Below, piece by piece: positions 6,338-12,473 of a stretch of DNA of 14,086 nucleotides. Made by a program: the position numbers and the translations under genes. The notes below the pieces were generated by a model that had not been told where the DNA came from, did no database searches, and was given only the letters and a program-made list of their open reading frames with translations. Location of the stretch: positions 1-14,086 of the forward strand of contig JACQPI010000166.1 of the NCBI GenBank assembly GCA_016207585.1, in the 5' to 3' direction. Origin of the DNA: Elusimicrobiota bacterium. GTDB taxonomy: Bacteria; Elusimicrobiota; Elusimicrobia; UBA1565; JACRDR01. The first letter of the stretch is position 1; each line of letters begins with the position of its first letter.

Positions 6338-6394
6338 ACCATGACCGAGCATCTCGCGCAGGAAATGGTTGACACCTTAAGGTCGTCCGGAAAG
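6336..6394 (+). repeat. Tandem repeat copy 1 in the rplX-rplE gap (59 bases)
   Basis: This unit begins AAACCATGACCGAGC, overlapping the last two bases of the rplX stop, and ends GTCCGGAAAG. Copy 2 follows directly. By eye about 49 of 59 positions match, with the longest shared blocks AAACCATGACCGAGC, AGGAAATGGTTGAC and CCTTAAGGT. A third AAACCATGA at 6452 is the rplE start itself, so the unit looks like a duplicated translation-start region. Confidence 0.85.
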
Positions 6395-6403
6395 AAACCA
6401 TGA
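6341..6403 (+). other. Possible 20-codon leader reading frame in repeat copy 1
   Basis: An ATG three bases after the rplX stop opens 20 codons ending in TGA at 6401-6403, which overlaps the ATG at 6400 that opens repeat copy 2. An internal ATG (6365) gives the shorter frame MVDTLRSSGKKP. No good ribosome binding site is seen, but re-initiation after the rplX stop is possible. Whether it is translated is unknown. Confidence 0.25.
6371..6387 (+). promoter_or_regulatory. RNA hairpin with UUAA loop, copy 1
   Basis: In RNA, GACACC (6371-6376) can pair with GGU (6381-6383) and GUC (6385-6387) around a UUAA loop (6377-6380), leaving C6384 bulged: six base pairs in all. The centre, ACCTTAAGGT, is also a perfect 10-base palindrome. 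This is read from the sequence; folding in the cell is inference. Confidence 0.45.
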
Positions 6404-6451
6404 CCGAGCTTAGGCGAGGAAATGGTTGACGCCTTAAGGTTGTTCAGAAAG
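6395..6451 (+). repeat. Tandem repeat copy 2 in the rplX-rplE gap (57 bases)
   Basis: This is the second copy of the unit, directly abutting the rplE start. It is 2 bases shorter than copy 1 in a diverged middle section (6410-6417). Differences from copy 1 in the second half are four or five single transitions. The 57-base distance between equivalent points in the second halves (for example 6371 and 6428) is a multiple of three. Confidence 0.85.
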
Positions 6452-6460
6452 AAACCATGA
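6422..6460 (+). other. Possible 12-codon leader reading frame in repeat copy 2, overlapping rplE start
   Basis: The frame MVDALRLFRKKP ends with TGA at 6458-6460, which overlaps the rplE ATG (ATGA at 6457-6460). It has the same length and the same end geometry as MVDTLRSSGKKP in copy 1. GAGGA lies one base upstream of its ATG, too close for a strong site. All four codon differences between the copies change the amino acid, so the peptide itself does not look selected; frame length and the ATGA junction are what is shared. Confidence 0.25.
6428..6444 (+). promoter_or_regulatory. RNA hairpin with UUAA loop, copy 2
   Basis: GACGCC (6428-6433) pairs with GGU (6438-6440) and GUU (6442-6444) around UUAA (6434-6437), with U6441 bulged. 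The three differences from copy 1 inside the element turn A-U into G-U, G-C into G-U, and change only the bulged base, so the fold survives the divergence. It ends 12 bases before the rplE ATG. Confidence 0.45.
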
Positions 6461-7077
6461 GCGATAAAGAGAAGCCGCAGCCGGCGCCCCGCCTGAGAAC
6501 TCATTATCAGGAAAAGGTGGTGCCGGCCTTGATGAGCCGCTTGGAGGTGGAGAATCCCTTCCAAATTCCGCGCTTGGTCAAAATCGTCATTAATATGAGC
6601 GCCAACGAGGCGAAGGAGAACATCCAAGCCCTGGATTCCGCTAAGGAGGAGCTGGCGCAGATCGCCGGACAGGCGCCCCAATTGCGCCGCGCCAAGAAAT
6701 CCATTTCCAACTTCAAATTGCGGGAAGGGATGCCGATCGCTTTGCGGGTCACCTTGCGTGGAGTGCGAATGTACGAATTTCTGGATCGCTTGATCTCCAC
6801 GGCGATTCCGCGCATCCGGGATTTTCGCGGCCTGGAGCCTTCTGGATTCGACGGTCTCGGCAATTACAACCTCGGCCTCAAGGAGCAGCTTATCTTTCCC
6901 GAGGTCAACGTCGAAAAATCGCCCAAGACCCGGGGAATGAACATCACCTTCGTCACTTCCTGCAAGGACCTTAATCTGGCGGACCCCGACGGCGCCGCCC
7001 GCGAGTTGCTGGGACTGATGGGAATGCCCTTCAAGAAACGGGCGCCGGTTGCGGCCCCGGCGGCCGCCAGGACATAG
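6457..7077 (+). CDS. rplE: 50S ribosomal protein L5
   Basis: L5 binds 5S rRNA in the central protuberance and contacts the P-site tRNA and S13. The 206 residues include HYQEKVVPALMSRLEVENPF, RLVKIVINMSANEAKENIQA, KKSISNFKLREGMPIALRVT, and FRGLEPSGFDGLGNYNLGLK. The core ends LLGLMGMPFKK; an Ala/Pro-rich tail (APVAAPAAART) follows and there are about ten extra N-terminal residues, against 179 in E. coli. The start has only the weak AGAAAG (6446-6451) upstream. It sits at the end of a tandem repeat and overlaps a mini-frame stop as ATGA, so initiation may depend on coupling. In E. coli S8 represses the spc operon at this gene's start. Confidence 0.97.
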   Translation: MSDKEKPQPAPRLRTHYQEKVVPALMSRLEVENPFQIPRLVKIVINMSANEAKENIQALDSAKEELAQIAGQAPQLRRAKKSISNFKLREGMPIALRVTLRGVRMYEFLDRLISTAIPRIRDFRGLEPSGFDGLGNYNLGLKEQLIFPEVNVEKSPKTRGMNITFVTSCKDLNLADPDGAARELLGLMGMPFKKRAPVAAPAAART

Positions 7078-7096
7078 GGGATCTAAGGAGAGACGT

Positions 7097-7282
7097 ATGG
7101 CTACCATCGCTTGGGTCGCAAAAATGAAGAAGCCGTTGAAATTCGCCACGCGCTACCGGAACCGGTGCCAGATTTGCGGCAGGTCGCGCGGGTTCTACCG
7201 CGACTTCGGGCTGTGCCGCATTTGTCTGAGGAAAATGGCTCACGAGGGACAGATTCCGGGATTACGGAAATCTTCATGGTAG
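7097..7282 (+). CDS. rpsN: 30S ribosomal protein S14, zinc-binding type
   Basis: S14 is a late-binding protein of the 30S head. At 61 residues with C24/C27 (CQIC) and C40/C43 (CRIC), this is the short zinc-dependent (C+) form and not the ~100-residue zinc-free form of E. coli. The family signature RNRCQICGRSRGFYRDFGLC and the end MAHEGQIPGLRKSSW are intact. Some bacteria call this type rpsZ. The start is fixed by AAGGAGAG (7085-7092) a few bases before the ATG; an upstream in-frame ATG (7049) would lie inside rplE and would add unrelated residues. The gene is 19 bases after rplE. Confidence 0.97.
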   Translation: MATIAWVAKMKKPLKFATRYRNRCQICGRSRGFYRDFGLCRICLRKMAHEGQIPGLRKSSW

Positions 7283-7290
7283 GAGAGGAG
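7281..7290 (+). promoter_or_regulatory. Strong ribosome binding site of rpsH
   Basis: AGGAGAGGAG overlaps the rpsN stop and lies 8 bases before ATG 7299. It favours ATG 7299 over the in-frame TTG at 7296. Confidence 0.7.
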
Positions 7291-7298
7291 CGTTATTG

Positions 7299-7691
7299 AT
7301 GGACCCACTTGCGGATCTTCTGACTCAAATACGTAATGCGAACGCGAAGCTGAAAGATCGCGTCGATGTTCCGTTTTCCAAGTTGAAGATGGAGGTCGTG
7401 CGGGTCCTCAAGGAGGAGGGCTTTATCGCCAACTACAAGTCTCTCCATCAAGAGAATCAGCGCGGCAGCATCCGCGTTTTTCTCAAATATTCCCCCACCA
7501 AGGAGCTGGTCATTCACGGGGTGAAACGCGTCTCCAAGCCTGGCCTGAGAATCTACCGGTCTTGCGACGACATCCCGCGGGTGCGCGAGGGAATCGGGAT
7601 CACGATCCTGTCCACGCCCGAGGGCGTTTTGACGGATCGGCAAGCCCGCGGCAAACGGGTCGGCGGCGAAGTGCTGTGCCAGGTGTGGTGA
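7299..7691 (+). CDS. rpsH: 30S ribosomal protein S8
   Basis: S8 is a primary 16S rRNA binder in the central domain (helix 21). In E. coli it also represses the spc operon by binding the mRNA at the rplE start. The 130 residues equal the E. coli length. MDPLADLLTQIRNANAKLKD, KLKMEVVRVLKEEGFIANYK and the C-terminal RNA-binding part GIGITILSTPEGVLTDRQAR with GGEVLCQVW are typical. A TTG at 7296 is in frame, but AGGAGAGGAG (7281-7290) is 8 bases before ATG 7299, which is taken as the start. Its binding site overlaps the rpsN stop. Confidence 0.97.
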   Translation: MDPLADLLTQIRNANAKLKDRVDVPFSKLKMEVVRVLKEEGFIANYKSLHQENQRGSIRVFLKYSPTKELVIHGVKRVSKPGLRIYRSCDDIPRVREGIGITILSTPEGVLTDRQARGKRVGGEVLCQVW

Positions 7692-7694
7692 ACC

Positions 7695-8276
7695 ATGTCT
7701 AAGATCGGCAGGCTGCCTATCGACGTTCCCTCGGGGGTGCAGATCCAAATCGAGGGAGGAACCGTCAAGGCGAAGGGCCCCAAGGGGGATCTGCGCGAAG
7801 GGGTGCCCGCGGGAGTGCAGGTGAAGCTGCAGGACGGCAAGATTCGCGTGGAGTCGGCGCAGGCGCGCGAGTCCCGGAAGATGCGCGCCCTGTTTGGAAC
7901 GACGCGCGCGAGAATCGCGAACATGGTTCGGGGCGTGCACGTGGGATTTACGCAAGTTTTGGAAGTTGTCGGGCTGGGCTACAAGGCGCAGGCGGCCGGC
8001 AATAAACTGACCCTGAGCCTGGGACGGTCGCACCCGGTAGAATTTCAGGTCCCGCCGGGGCTGCAGGTAGCGATCGATCCTAAATCGACGCAGATCACCC
8101 TGACGGGGGCCGATATCGAGCTTATCGGAGCCGCCGCGGCGAGCTTGCGTGCTTTGCGGCCTCCGGAACCTTATAAGGGGACCGGCATCCGCTATCAAGG
8201 GGAGCATATCCATCGAAAGGCGGGCAAGACCGCGGCGGGAGTGGGGGCCGGCGCCGGTGCCGGCGCCAAGAAGTGA
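7695..8276 (+). CDS. rplF: 50S ribosomal protein L6 with Ala/Gly-rich tail
   Basis: L6 sits near the base of the L7/L12 stalk beside the sarcin-ricin loop. It has two copies of the same fold: residues about 1-80 (MSKIGRLPIDVPSGVQIQIE, then GGTVKAKGPKG) and about 82-175 (VEVVGLGYKAQA-type segment, read here as VLEVVGLGYKAQAAGNKLTL). The family end RPPEPYKGTGIRYQGEHIHR is followed by KAGKTAAGVGAGAGAGAKK, a low-complexity extension; total 193 residues against 177 in E. coli. It begins 3 bases after rpsH with AGGTG upstream. The DNA of the tail contains a GC-rich inverted repeat close to the rplR start. Confidence 0.97.
   Translation: MSKIGRLPIDVPSGVQIQIEGGTVKAKGPKGDLREGVPAGVQVKLQDGKIRVESAQARESRKMRALFGTTRARIANMVRGVHVGFTQVLEVVGLGYKAQAAGNKLTLSLGRSHPVEFQVPPGLQVAIDPKSTQITLTGADIELIGAAAASLRALRPPEPYKGTGIRYQGEHIHRKAGKTAAGVGAGAGAGAKK
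8250..8267 (+). repeat. GC-rich inverted repeat at the end of rplF
   Basis: GGCGCCGG (8250-8257) and CCGGCGCC (8260-8267) are exact reverse complements separated by TG. In mRNA a 6-base-pair stem with a GGUGCC loop is possible, ending 11 bases before the rplR ATG. It encodes the GAGAGA part of the L6 tail, so it may only reflect repeated Gly/Ala codons in GC-rich DNA. Confidence 0.4.
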
Positions 8277-8278
8277 GC

Positions 8279-8641
8279 ATGAAAGACAAGAAAGTGCGTC
8301 GGCAGTATCGAAAATTGCGAGTCCGTAAAAAGCTGCGGGATCAAAGGTCCGGCCGTCCTCGGCTCAGCGTCCACCGCAGCCTCCATTATATCTACGCGCA
8401 GGTGATCGATGACGCGCACGGACGAACGTTGGCGTTCGCCTCGAGCCTGTCGAAAGAGCTGCGGGACCAATTGCCTTCCGGCAAGAATCTCGCGGCGGCC
8501 AAGGCGGTGGGAGAATTGATCGCTCGCAAGGCGCTGGCGGCGGGAGTGCGCCAGGTCGCCTTCGACCGGGGCGGCAATCTGTATCGCGGACGGCTCAAGT
8601 CGCTCGCCGACGCGGCCCGCGCTGCGGGCCTTGAGTTTTAG
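8279..8641 (+). CDS. rplR: 50S ribosomal protein L18
   Basis: L18 binds 5S rRNA with L5 and anchors it in the central protuberance. The 120 residues (E. coli 117) show a basic N-terminus (KKVRRQYRKLRVRKKL) and the family core RPRLSVHRSLHYIYAQVIDD, AKAVGELIARKALAAGVRQV and AFDRGGNLYRGRLKSLADAA, ending AARAAGLEF. Two starts are possible: GTG 8273, which overlaps the rplF stop (GTGA), and ATG 8279 with AAGAAG five bases upstream. I chose the ATG; the GTG would add Met-Ser. The binding site is weak, so coupling to rplF is likely. Confidence 0.96.
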   Translation: MKDKKVRRQYRKLRVRKKLRDQRSGRPRLSVHRSLHYIYAQVIDDAHGRTLAFASSLSKELRDQLPSGKNLAAAKAVGELIARKALAAGVRQVAFDRGGNLYRGRLKSLADAARAAGLEF

Positions 8642-8653
8642 GAGGGAGCTTTC

Positions 8654-9202
8654 ATGGTGAATGCGACGGCAAATCCTACGGGTCAATTCCGATCTCCATC
8701 GGGCTCGCGGTCGCCGAGGCGCTCCGGTCCCGACCTGCCGAGCGGTTCCCGAGAGACGGTCGTCGCGATCAACCGTGTCGCGAAGGTCGTCAAGGGAGGC
8801 AAGAGATTTTCCTTCAGCGCGCTGGTCGTGACCGGGAACGGCGAGGGTTCGGTCGGCTGCGGCCTCGGGAAGGCTCGCGAGGTGCAGTCCGCGATTCAAA
8901 AGGCCTCCGCGAACGCCCGCAAGAACATGATACAGTTCGTGGTTGTGGACGGGACGATCCCGCATGAGGTGACGGGCCATTTTGGAGCCGGACGGATATG
9001 GATGAAGCCGGCCGCTCCCGGGACGGGGGTCATCGCGGGCGGCGGCATCCGCGCGGTCCTCGAGGCGGGCGGCATCCGCAACATCCTCACAAAAAGCCTG
9101 GGCAGCTCGAACCCGTTCAACGTCGTATACGCGACGCTCGAGGCGCTTCAGGCATTGCGCAGCCGGGAGCAGATCGCCAAGCTGCGGGGGAGGAGCGTTT
9201 GA
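8654..9202 (+). CDS. rpsE: 30S ribosomal protein S5
   Basis: S5 lies at the mRNA entry site and influences decoding accuracy; its loop 2 is where spectinomycin-resistance changes occur in E. coli. The 182 residues (E. coli 167) have a Ser/Pro/Arg-rich N-terminus of about 30 residues, the double-stranded RNA-binding fold (VVAINRVAKVVKGGKRFSFS, ALVVTGNGEGSVGCGLGKAR), and the second domain with GAGRIWMKPAAPGTGVIAGG and AGGIRNILTKSLGSSNPFNV. GGAGGGAG (8641-8648) is 5 bases before the ATG. The stop shares a base with the rplO start (TGATG at 9200-9204), leaving no room for the rpmD gene found here in many bacteria. Confidence 0.97.
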   Translation: MVNATANPTGQFRSPSGSRSPRRSGPDLPSGSRETVVAINRVAKVVKGGKRFSFSALVVTGNGEGSVGCGLGKAREVQSAIQKASANARKNMIQFVVVDGTIPHEVTGHFGAGRIWMKPAAPGTGVIAGGGIRAVLEAGGIRNILTKSLGSSNPFNVVYATLEALQALRSREQIAKLRGRSV

Positions 9203-9660
9203 TGAGCACGGTCCATCTGCACGAATTGACCCCGGCCCCAGGCGCCCGCCGGCCCCGGAAAAGATTGGGTTGCGGCAGCGGCTCGGGTCACGGGCAGACG
9301 TCCACCCGGGGTCAGAAAGGCCAGAGGGGACGAGCCGGGGACGGCAAGCTCGTCGGTTTTGAGGGCGGACAGACTCCCCTGGTCCGCCGCATCCCCAAGC
9401 GCGGATTTTCGAACGACGCGTTTCGTGTCGCGTTCCAGGTGGTGCATCTCGGCGATTTGGCGCGCATGTTCCAGAATCAAAGAGAAATCCGCCTCGAGGC
9501 GTTGAGGCTTCACGGTCTGGCGCGCGGCAACGCGCCGGTCAAGGTGCTCGGGGACGGCGAACTGCGGCACGCGATTCAAGTGCAGGCGCACGCATTTTCC
9601 AAAAGCGCTCTGGAAAAAATAAAAAAGGCGGGCGGCTCGGCGGAGGTCGTGAAGCGGTAG
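9202..9660 (+). CDS. rplO: 50S ribosomal protein L15
   Basis: L15 is a late-assembly protein that threads a long basic, glycine-rich arm into 23S rRNA. The 152 residues (E. coli 144) begin MSTVHLHELTPAPGARRPRK and contain the typical RLGCGSGSGHGQTSTRGQKG QRGRAG arm, then FEGGQTPLVRRIPKRGFSND. The C-terminal domain ends in a conserved pattern around QVQAHAFSKSALEKIKKAGG and AEVVKR. GGGGGAGGAG (9186-9195) lies 6 bases before the ATG, which overlaps the rpsE stop by one base. In most bacteria with rpmD, that gene lies between rpsE and rplO; here it does not. Confidence 0.97.
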   Translation: MSTVHLHELTPAPGARRPRKRLGCGSGSGHGQTSTRGQKGQRGRAGDGKLVGFEGGQTPLVRRIPKRGFSNDAFRVAFQVVHLGDLARMFQNQREIRLEALRLHGLARGNAPVKVLGDGELRHAIQVQAHAFSKSALEKIKKAGGSAEVVKR

Positions 9661-9661
9661 C

Positions 9662-10996
9662 ATGGTACGTTCCGTTTCGGATATTTTCGCCATTCCCGAC
9701 CTGCGCAAGCGCGTCTTGTACACGCTTGGCGCGGTCGCGGTTTACCGCCTGGGGGCCGCGATCCCCATCCCGGGGATCAACGGCGAAGCGCTGCGTAATC
9801 TTTTCCAGGCGCACTCCAACTCGCTATTGGGGTTCCTGGATATTTTTTCCGGGGGCGCGTTGGGGCGTTTTTCCATCTTTTCGATGGGGGTGATGCCGTA
9901 CATCAACGCCTCCATCATCATGAGCCTTCTGCAGGGCGCCCATGTGTTTCCTTACTTGGATCGCCTTCATAAGGAAGGCGAATTGGGACGTCGTAAACTC
10001 AACCAGCTCACGCGCTATCTCACGCTCTTCCTGGCGGCCTTCCAATCTTTTGGGTTGACCCTGGCGATCACGAAAATGTCTCCGCCGGGAGGAGCGCCCG
10101 TCGTTTCCAGCCCCACGCCGTGGTTCTACGTCGTTACCGTGCTGACTTTGACGGCCGGGACGATATTCGTGATGTGGCTGGGAGAGCAGGTCACGGAACA
10201 GGGCATCGGCAACGGAGTCTCGATCATCATCTTTACGGGGATCGTGGACCGGTTGCCGGGCGCCGTGATGGGGATGGTCAAGCTGGTCCAGGCCGAGGAG
10301 TTGGGGCTCATCCAGGCGCTTCTGATCGGGGCGCTCATCCTGGTCGTAACCGGCCTTGTCGTCGAGGTCGAGACGGCGCAGCGTAAGATCCCGGTTCAGT
10401 ACGCCAAACGGGTGGTCGGGCGCAAGATGTACGGCGGCATGACGAGCTATCTTCCCCTTAAGGTCGACCAGTCCGGCGTTATCGCCGTGATTTTCGCCGC
10501 CAGCGTCCTGGCGGTTCCGCTCACGGTCGTCCAGTTCATGCCGAGCACGGACGCGGTGCGTCGCATCACGGAATTCTGGAGTCAAGGCGGGTGGGTCTAC
10601 GAGACGCTGTACGCGGGCCTCATCATCTTCTTTTGTTATTTTTACAACTCGGTCAGCATCAACCCGGTCGATCTCGCGGAGAACATGAAAAAATCCGGGG
10701 GGTTCATCCCCGGCATCCGGCCCGGAGAACCGACGTCGAAGCACATCGAATGGGTCCTGGAGCGCATCACCTTGGGAGGCGCGCTGTTCGTCGCGTCGGT
10801 TTCCGTCCTTCCGGACACCCTGCGCTCGATCGTCAACGCCCCCTTCTTTTTCGGGGGGACGGCCCTGCTGATCGCCGTCGGAGTCGCTTTGGACACCATG
10901 GGCCAGCTCGAGGCGCACTTGATTATGCGCAACTACGAGGGCTTCTTGAAGAAGGGGCGGATTCGGCAACGCTGGTATAACGTGGGGAGTTCCTGA
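9662..10996 (+). CDS. secY: Protein translocase channel subunit SecY
   Basis: SecY is the ten-helix inner membrane pore that, with SecE and SecG, passes unfolded proteins out of the cytoplasm or sideways into the membrane. The 444 residues equal the usual length. Visible landmarks are helix 1 (about 17-37), the plug and second helix (GFLDIFSGGALGRFSIFSMG, then PYINASIIMSLL, 57-90), GEQVTEQGIGNGVSIIIFTG at 173-192, the cytosolic loop AQRKIPVQYAKRVVGRKMYG, and the second ribosome/SecA-binding loop NPVDLAENMKKSGGFIPGIR, followed by the last helices and the basic tail. The start is one base after rplO; the nearest GGAGG (9642-9646) is 15 bases away, so initiation is probably coupled. Confidence 0.97.
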   Translation: MVRSVSDIFAIPDLRKRVLYTLGAVAVYRLGAAIPIPGINGEALRNLFQAHSNSLLGFLDIFSGGALGRFSIFSMGVMPYINASIIMSLLQGAHVFPYLDRLHKEGELGRRKLNQLTRYLTLFLAAFQSFGLTLAITKMSPPGGAPVVSSPTPWFYVVTVLTLTAGTIFVMWLGEQVTEQGIGNGVSIIIFTGIVDRLPGAVMGMVKLVQAEELGLIQALLIGALILVVTGLVVEVETAQRKIPVQYAKRVVGRKMYGGMTSYLPLKVDQSGVIAVIFAASVLAVPLTVVQFMPSTDAVRRITEFWSQGGWVYETLYAGLIIFFCYFYNSVSINPVDLAENMKKSGGFIPGIRPGEPTSKHIEWVLERITLGGALFVASVSVLPDTLRSIVNAPFFFGGTALLIAVGVALDTMGQLEAHLIMRNYEGFLKKGRIRQRWYNVGSS

Positions 10997-10997
10997 T

Positions 10998-11654
10998 ATG
11001 GCGCGTTTGGTTCTCTTGGGCTGTCCGGGGGCTGGAAAGGGGACGCAGTCGAAGGTTTTGGCGCAGCGCTACGCGCTCACGCATATCGCGACGGGCGACA
11101 TCTTTCGCGCCGAAATCGCTTCGAAGACGCCGCTGGGGCTGCGGGTGGCCGACTATCTCAAGAGCGGAACGCTGGTCCCGGACTCGCTGGTGATCGAGAT
11201 GGTGGCGGGTCGGCTGGAGCGCGGCGCGGACGGTTTCATCCTCGATGGGTATCCACGCACGTTGGAGCAGGCCCAGGCGCTCGACCAGTATTTGAACCGG
11301 ACGGGCAAGAAATTGGACATGGTGCTCCATTTAAACCTTGATGAGACGGAGGTGCTGCGGCGTCTGACGCGGCGGCGGAGCTGCTCGGGCTGCGGCGCGC
11401 TCTACAATCTGGAGAGCCGCGTTCCCAAGGAAGAGGGAAAATGCGACGAATGCGGCGGAGCGCTGACGCAGCGCGAGGATGACCGCGAGGAGACCGTCCG
11501 AAAACGGTTGATGGTCTACGAGGACCTTACCCGCCCGTTGATCGCTTATTACCGGACGGAACACGCGTTCCACGAGATCGACGCGAGTCAAGGAGTCGAT
11601 CGGGTGACGCAGCAGTTGACCGTCCTCATCGATGGGGCGGCGGTCTCCACCTAA
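10998..11654 (+). CDS. adk: Adenylate kinase, zinc-binding LID type
   Basis: Adenylate kinase catalyses ATP + AMP to 2 ADP in the cytoplasm and keeps nucleotide pools balanced. The 218 residues show the P-loop GCPGAGKGT (residues 8-16), the AMP-binding segment HIATGDIFRAEI with SGTLVPDSLV, the DGYPRTLEQAQAL motif near residues 83-95, and the LID domain. The LID has C129/C132 (CSGC) and C149/C152 (CDEC), the four-cysteine zinc site typical of Gram-positive and several other bacterial enzymes but absent from E. coli Adk. The conserved arginine pair region REDDREETVRKRL follows. GGGGAG lies about 8 bases before the ATG, one base after secY. Position between secY and map is common in bacteria. 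Confidence 0.97.
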   Translation: MARLVLLGCPGAGKGTQSKVLAQRYALTHIATGDIFRAEIASKTPLGLRVADYLKSGTLVPDSLVIEMVAGRLERGADGFILDGYPRTLEQAQALDQYLNRTGKKLDMVLHLNLDETEVLRRLTRRRSCSGCGALYNLESRVPKEEGKCDECGGALTQREDDREETVRKRLMVYEDLTRPLIAYYRTEHAFHEIDASQGVDRVTQQLTVLIDGAAVST

Positions 11655-11655
11655 A

Positions 11656-12465
11656 ATGGTTTCGACTGAGAGCGCCGTCGAGGCAAAAAGCCCGGAGGAG
11701 ATCTCGCTGATGCGAGAGGGGGGTCTTATCGTTGGACAGGTGCTGCATATCTTGTCCCGCGCGGTGACGCCCGGAGTCAGCACGGCCGAGCTCGACCGGA
11801 TCGCGGAAGCGGAAATTCGGCATCGGGGGGCCAAACCGGCGTTCCTGAATTACCGGGGCTACCCGGCGACGCTTTGTTCTTCCGTGAACTCCGAGGTGGT
11901 TCACGGCATCCCCCGCAAAGACAAGGTCTTGCGCGAGGGAGACATCATCAGCCTGGATTTGGGTTGCGTGCTGCGGGGATACTACGCGGACGCGGCCATC
12001 ACGGTGCCGGTCGGCAACATCTCGGAACGGTCTCGCGATCTGGTGGAGGTGGCGCGGGCGTCATTGGCGCGCGCCGTCGAGCAGATGTGGCCCGGCAAGC
12101 GCATTGGGGACATCTCGAACGCGGTGCAAAAATTCGTCGAGGACAGGGGTTATTCGGTCGTGAGGGAGTTCGTCGGCCACGGCATCGGACGGGCGCTGCA
12201 TGAGGCCCCCGCGGTCCCGAACTACGGCAAGGCCGGCAGCGGCATGCGGCTGTCCGTCGGGATGGTCCTGGCGGTAGAGCCGATGGTGACGATGCGAAAA
12301 CCCGAGGTCCGCGTCCTGGCGGACGGCTGGACCGCGGTCACCGTGGACGGGAGTTGGGCGGCCCACTTCGAGCACACCATCGCGATCACGGAAGGCGGGC
12401 CGCAAATTTTGACGGCGTATTCCGGCGAGGACCCGGGACCGGCGTCAGGACAACGTTCATCCTAA
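11656..12465 (+). CDS. map: Methionine aminopeptidase, type I
   Basis: This cytoplasmic metalloenzyme removes the initiator Met from new proteins after deformylation. The 269 residues carry the full metal site: D101 (in SLDLG), D112 (in YYADAAIT), H175 (in FVGHGIGRALHE), E208 (in AVEPMV) and E239 (in HFEHTIAIT), plus H83 (VNSEVVHGIP) and H182 in the active-site pocket. The N-terminal SPEEISLMREGG matches type I enzymes without an extra zinc-finger domain. Two starts are possible: ATG 11656, one base after the adk stop, or ATG 11632 inside adk, which would add MGRRSPPK. Neither has a strong binding site; I chose 11656 because the added residues do not look conserved. Coupling to adk is likely. 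Confidence 0.96.
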   Translation: MVSTESAVEAKSPEEISLMREGGLIVGQVLHILSRAVTPGVSTAELDRIAEAEIRHRGAKPAFLNYRGYPATLCSSVNSEVVHGIPRKDKVLREGDIISLDLGCVLRGYYADAAITVPVGNISERSRDLVEVARASLARAVEQMWPGKRIGDISNAVQKFVEDRGYSVVREFVGHGIGRALHEAPAVPNYGKAGSGMRLSVGMVLAVEPMVTMRKPEVRVLADGWTAVTVDGSWAAHFEHTIAITEGGPQILTAYSGEDPGPASGQRSS

Positions 12466-12473
12466 GGAGGGGT

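Noticed and set aside
6369..6397. Promoter-like TTGACA (6369-6374) and TTGACG (6426-6431) in the repeat copies
   Set aside because: At 17-base spacing the -10 position reads AAGAAA, which matches TATAAT at only three places. A promoter cannot be excluded but is not supported.
6336..6451. A CRISPR-like repeat
   Set aside because: There are only two directly abutting copies without spacers, and no cas genes nearby.
5758..7149. A 463-codon open frame on the minus strand opposite rplN to rpsN
   Set aside because: It is a shadow of real genes. Its repeated peptide section only mirrors the tandem repeat in the rplX-rplE gap.
9180..9205. A hidden or very short rpmD at the rpsE-rplO junction
   Set aside because: The genes overlap by one base and no frame there encodes L30-like residues.
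9824..10969. A 381-codon open frame opposite secY
   Set aside because: The composition is that of a reverse reading of a membrane protein gene, with very many charged residues and no recognisable domain.
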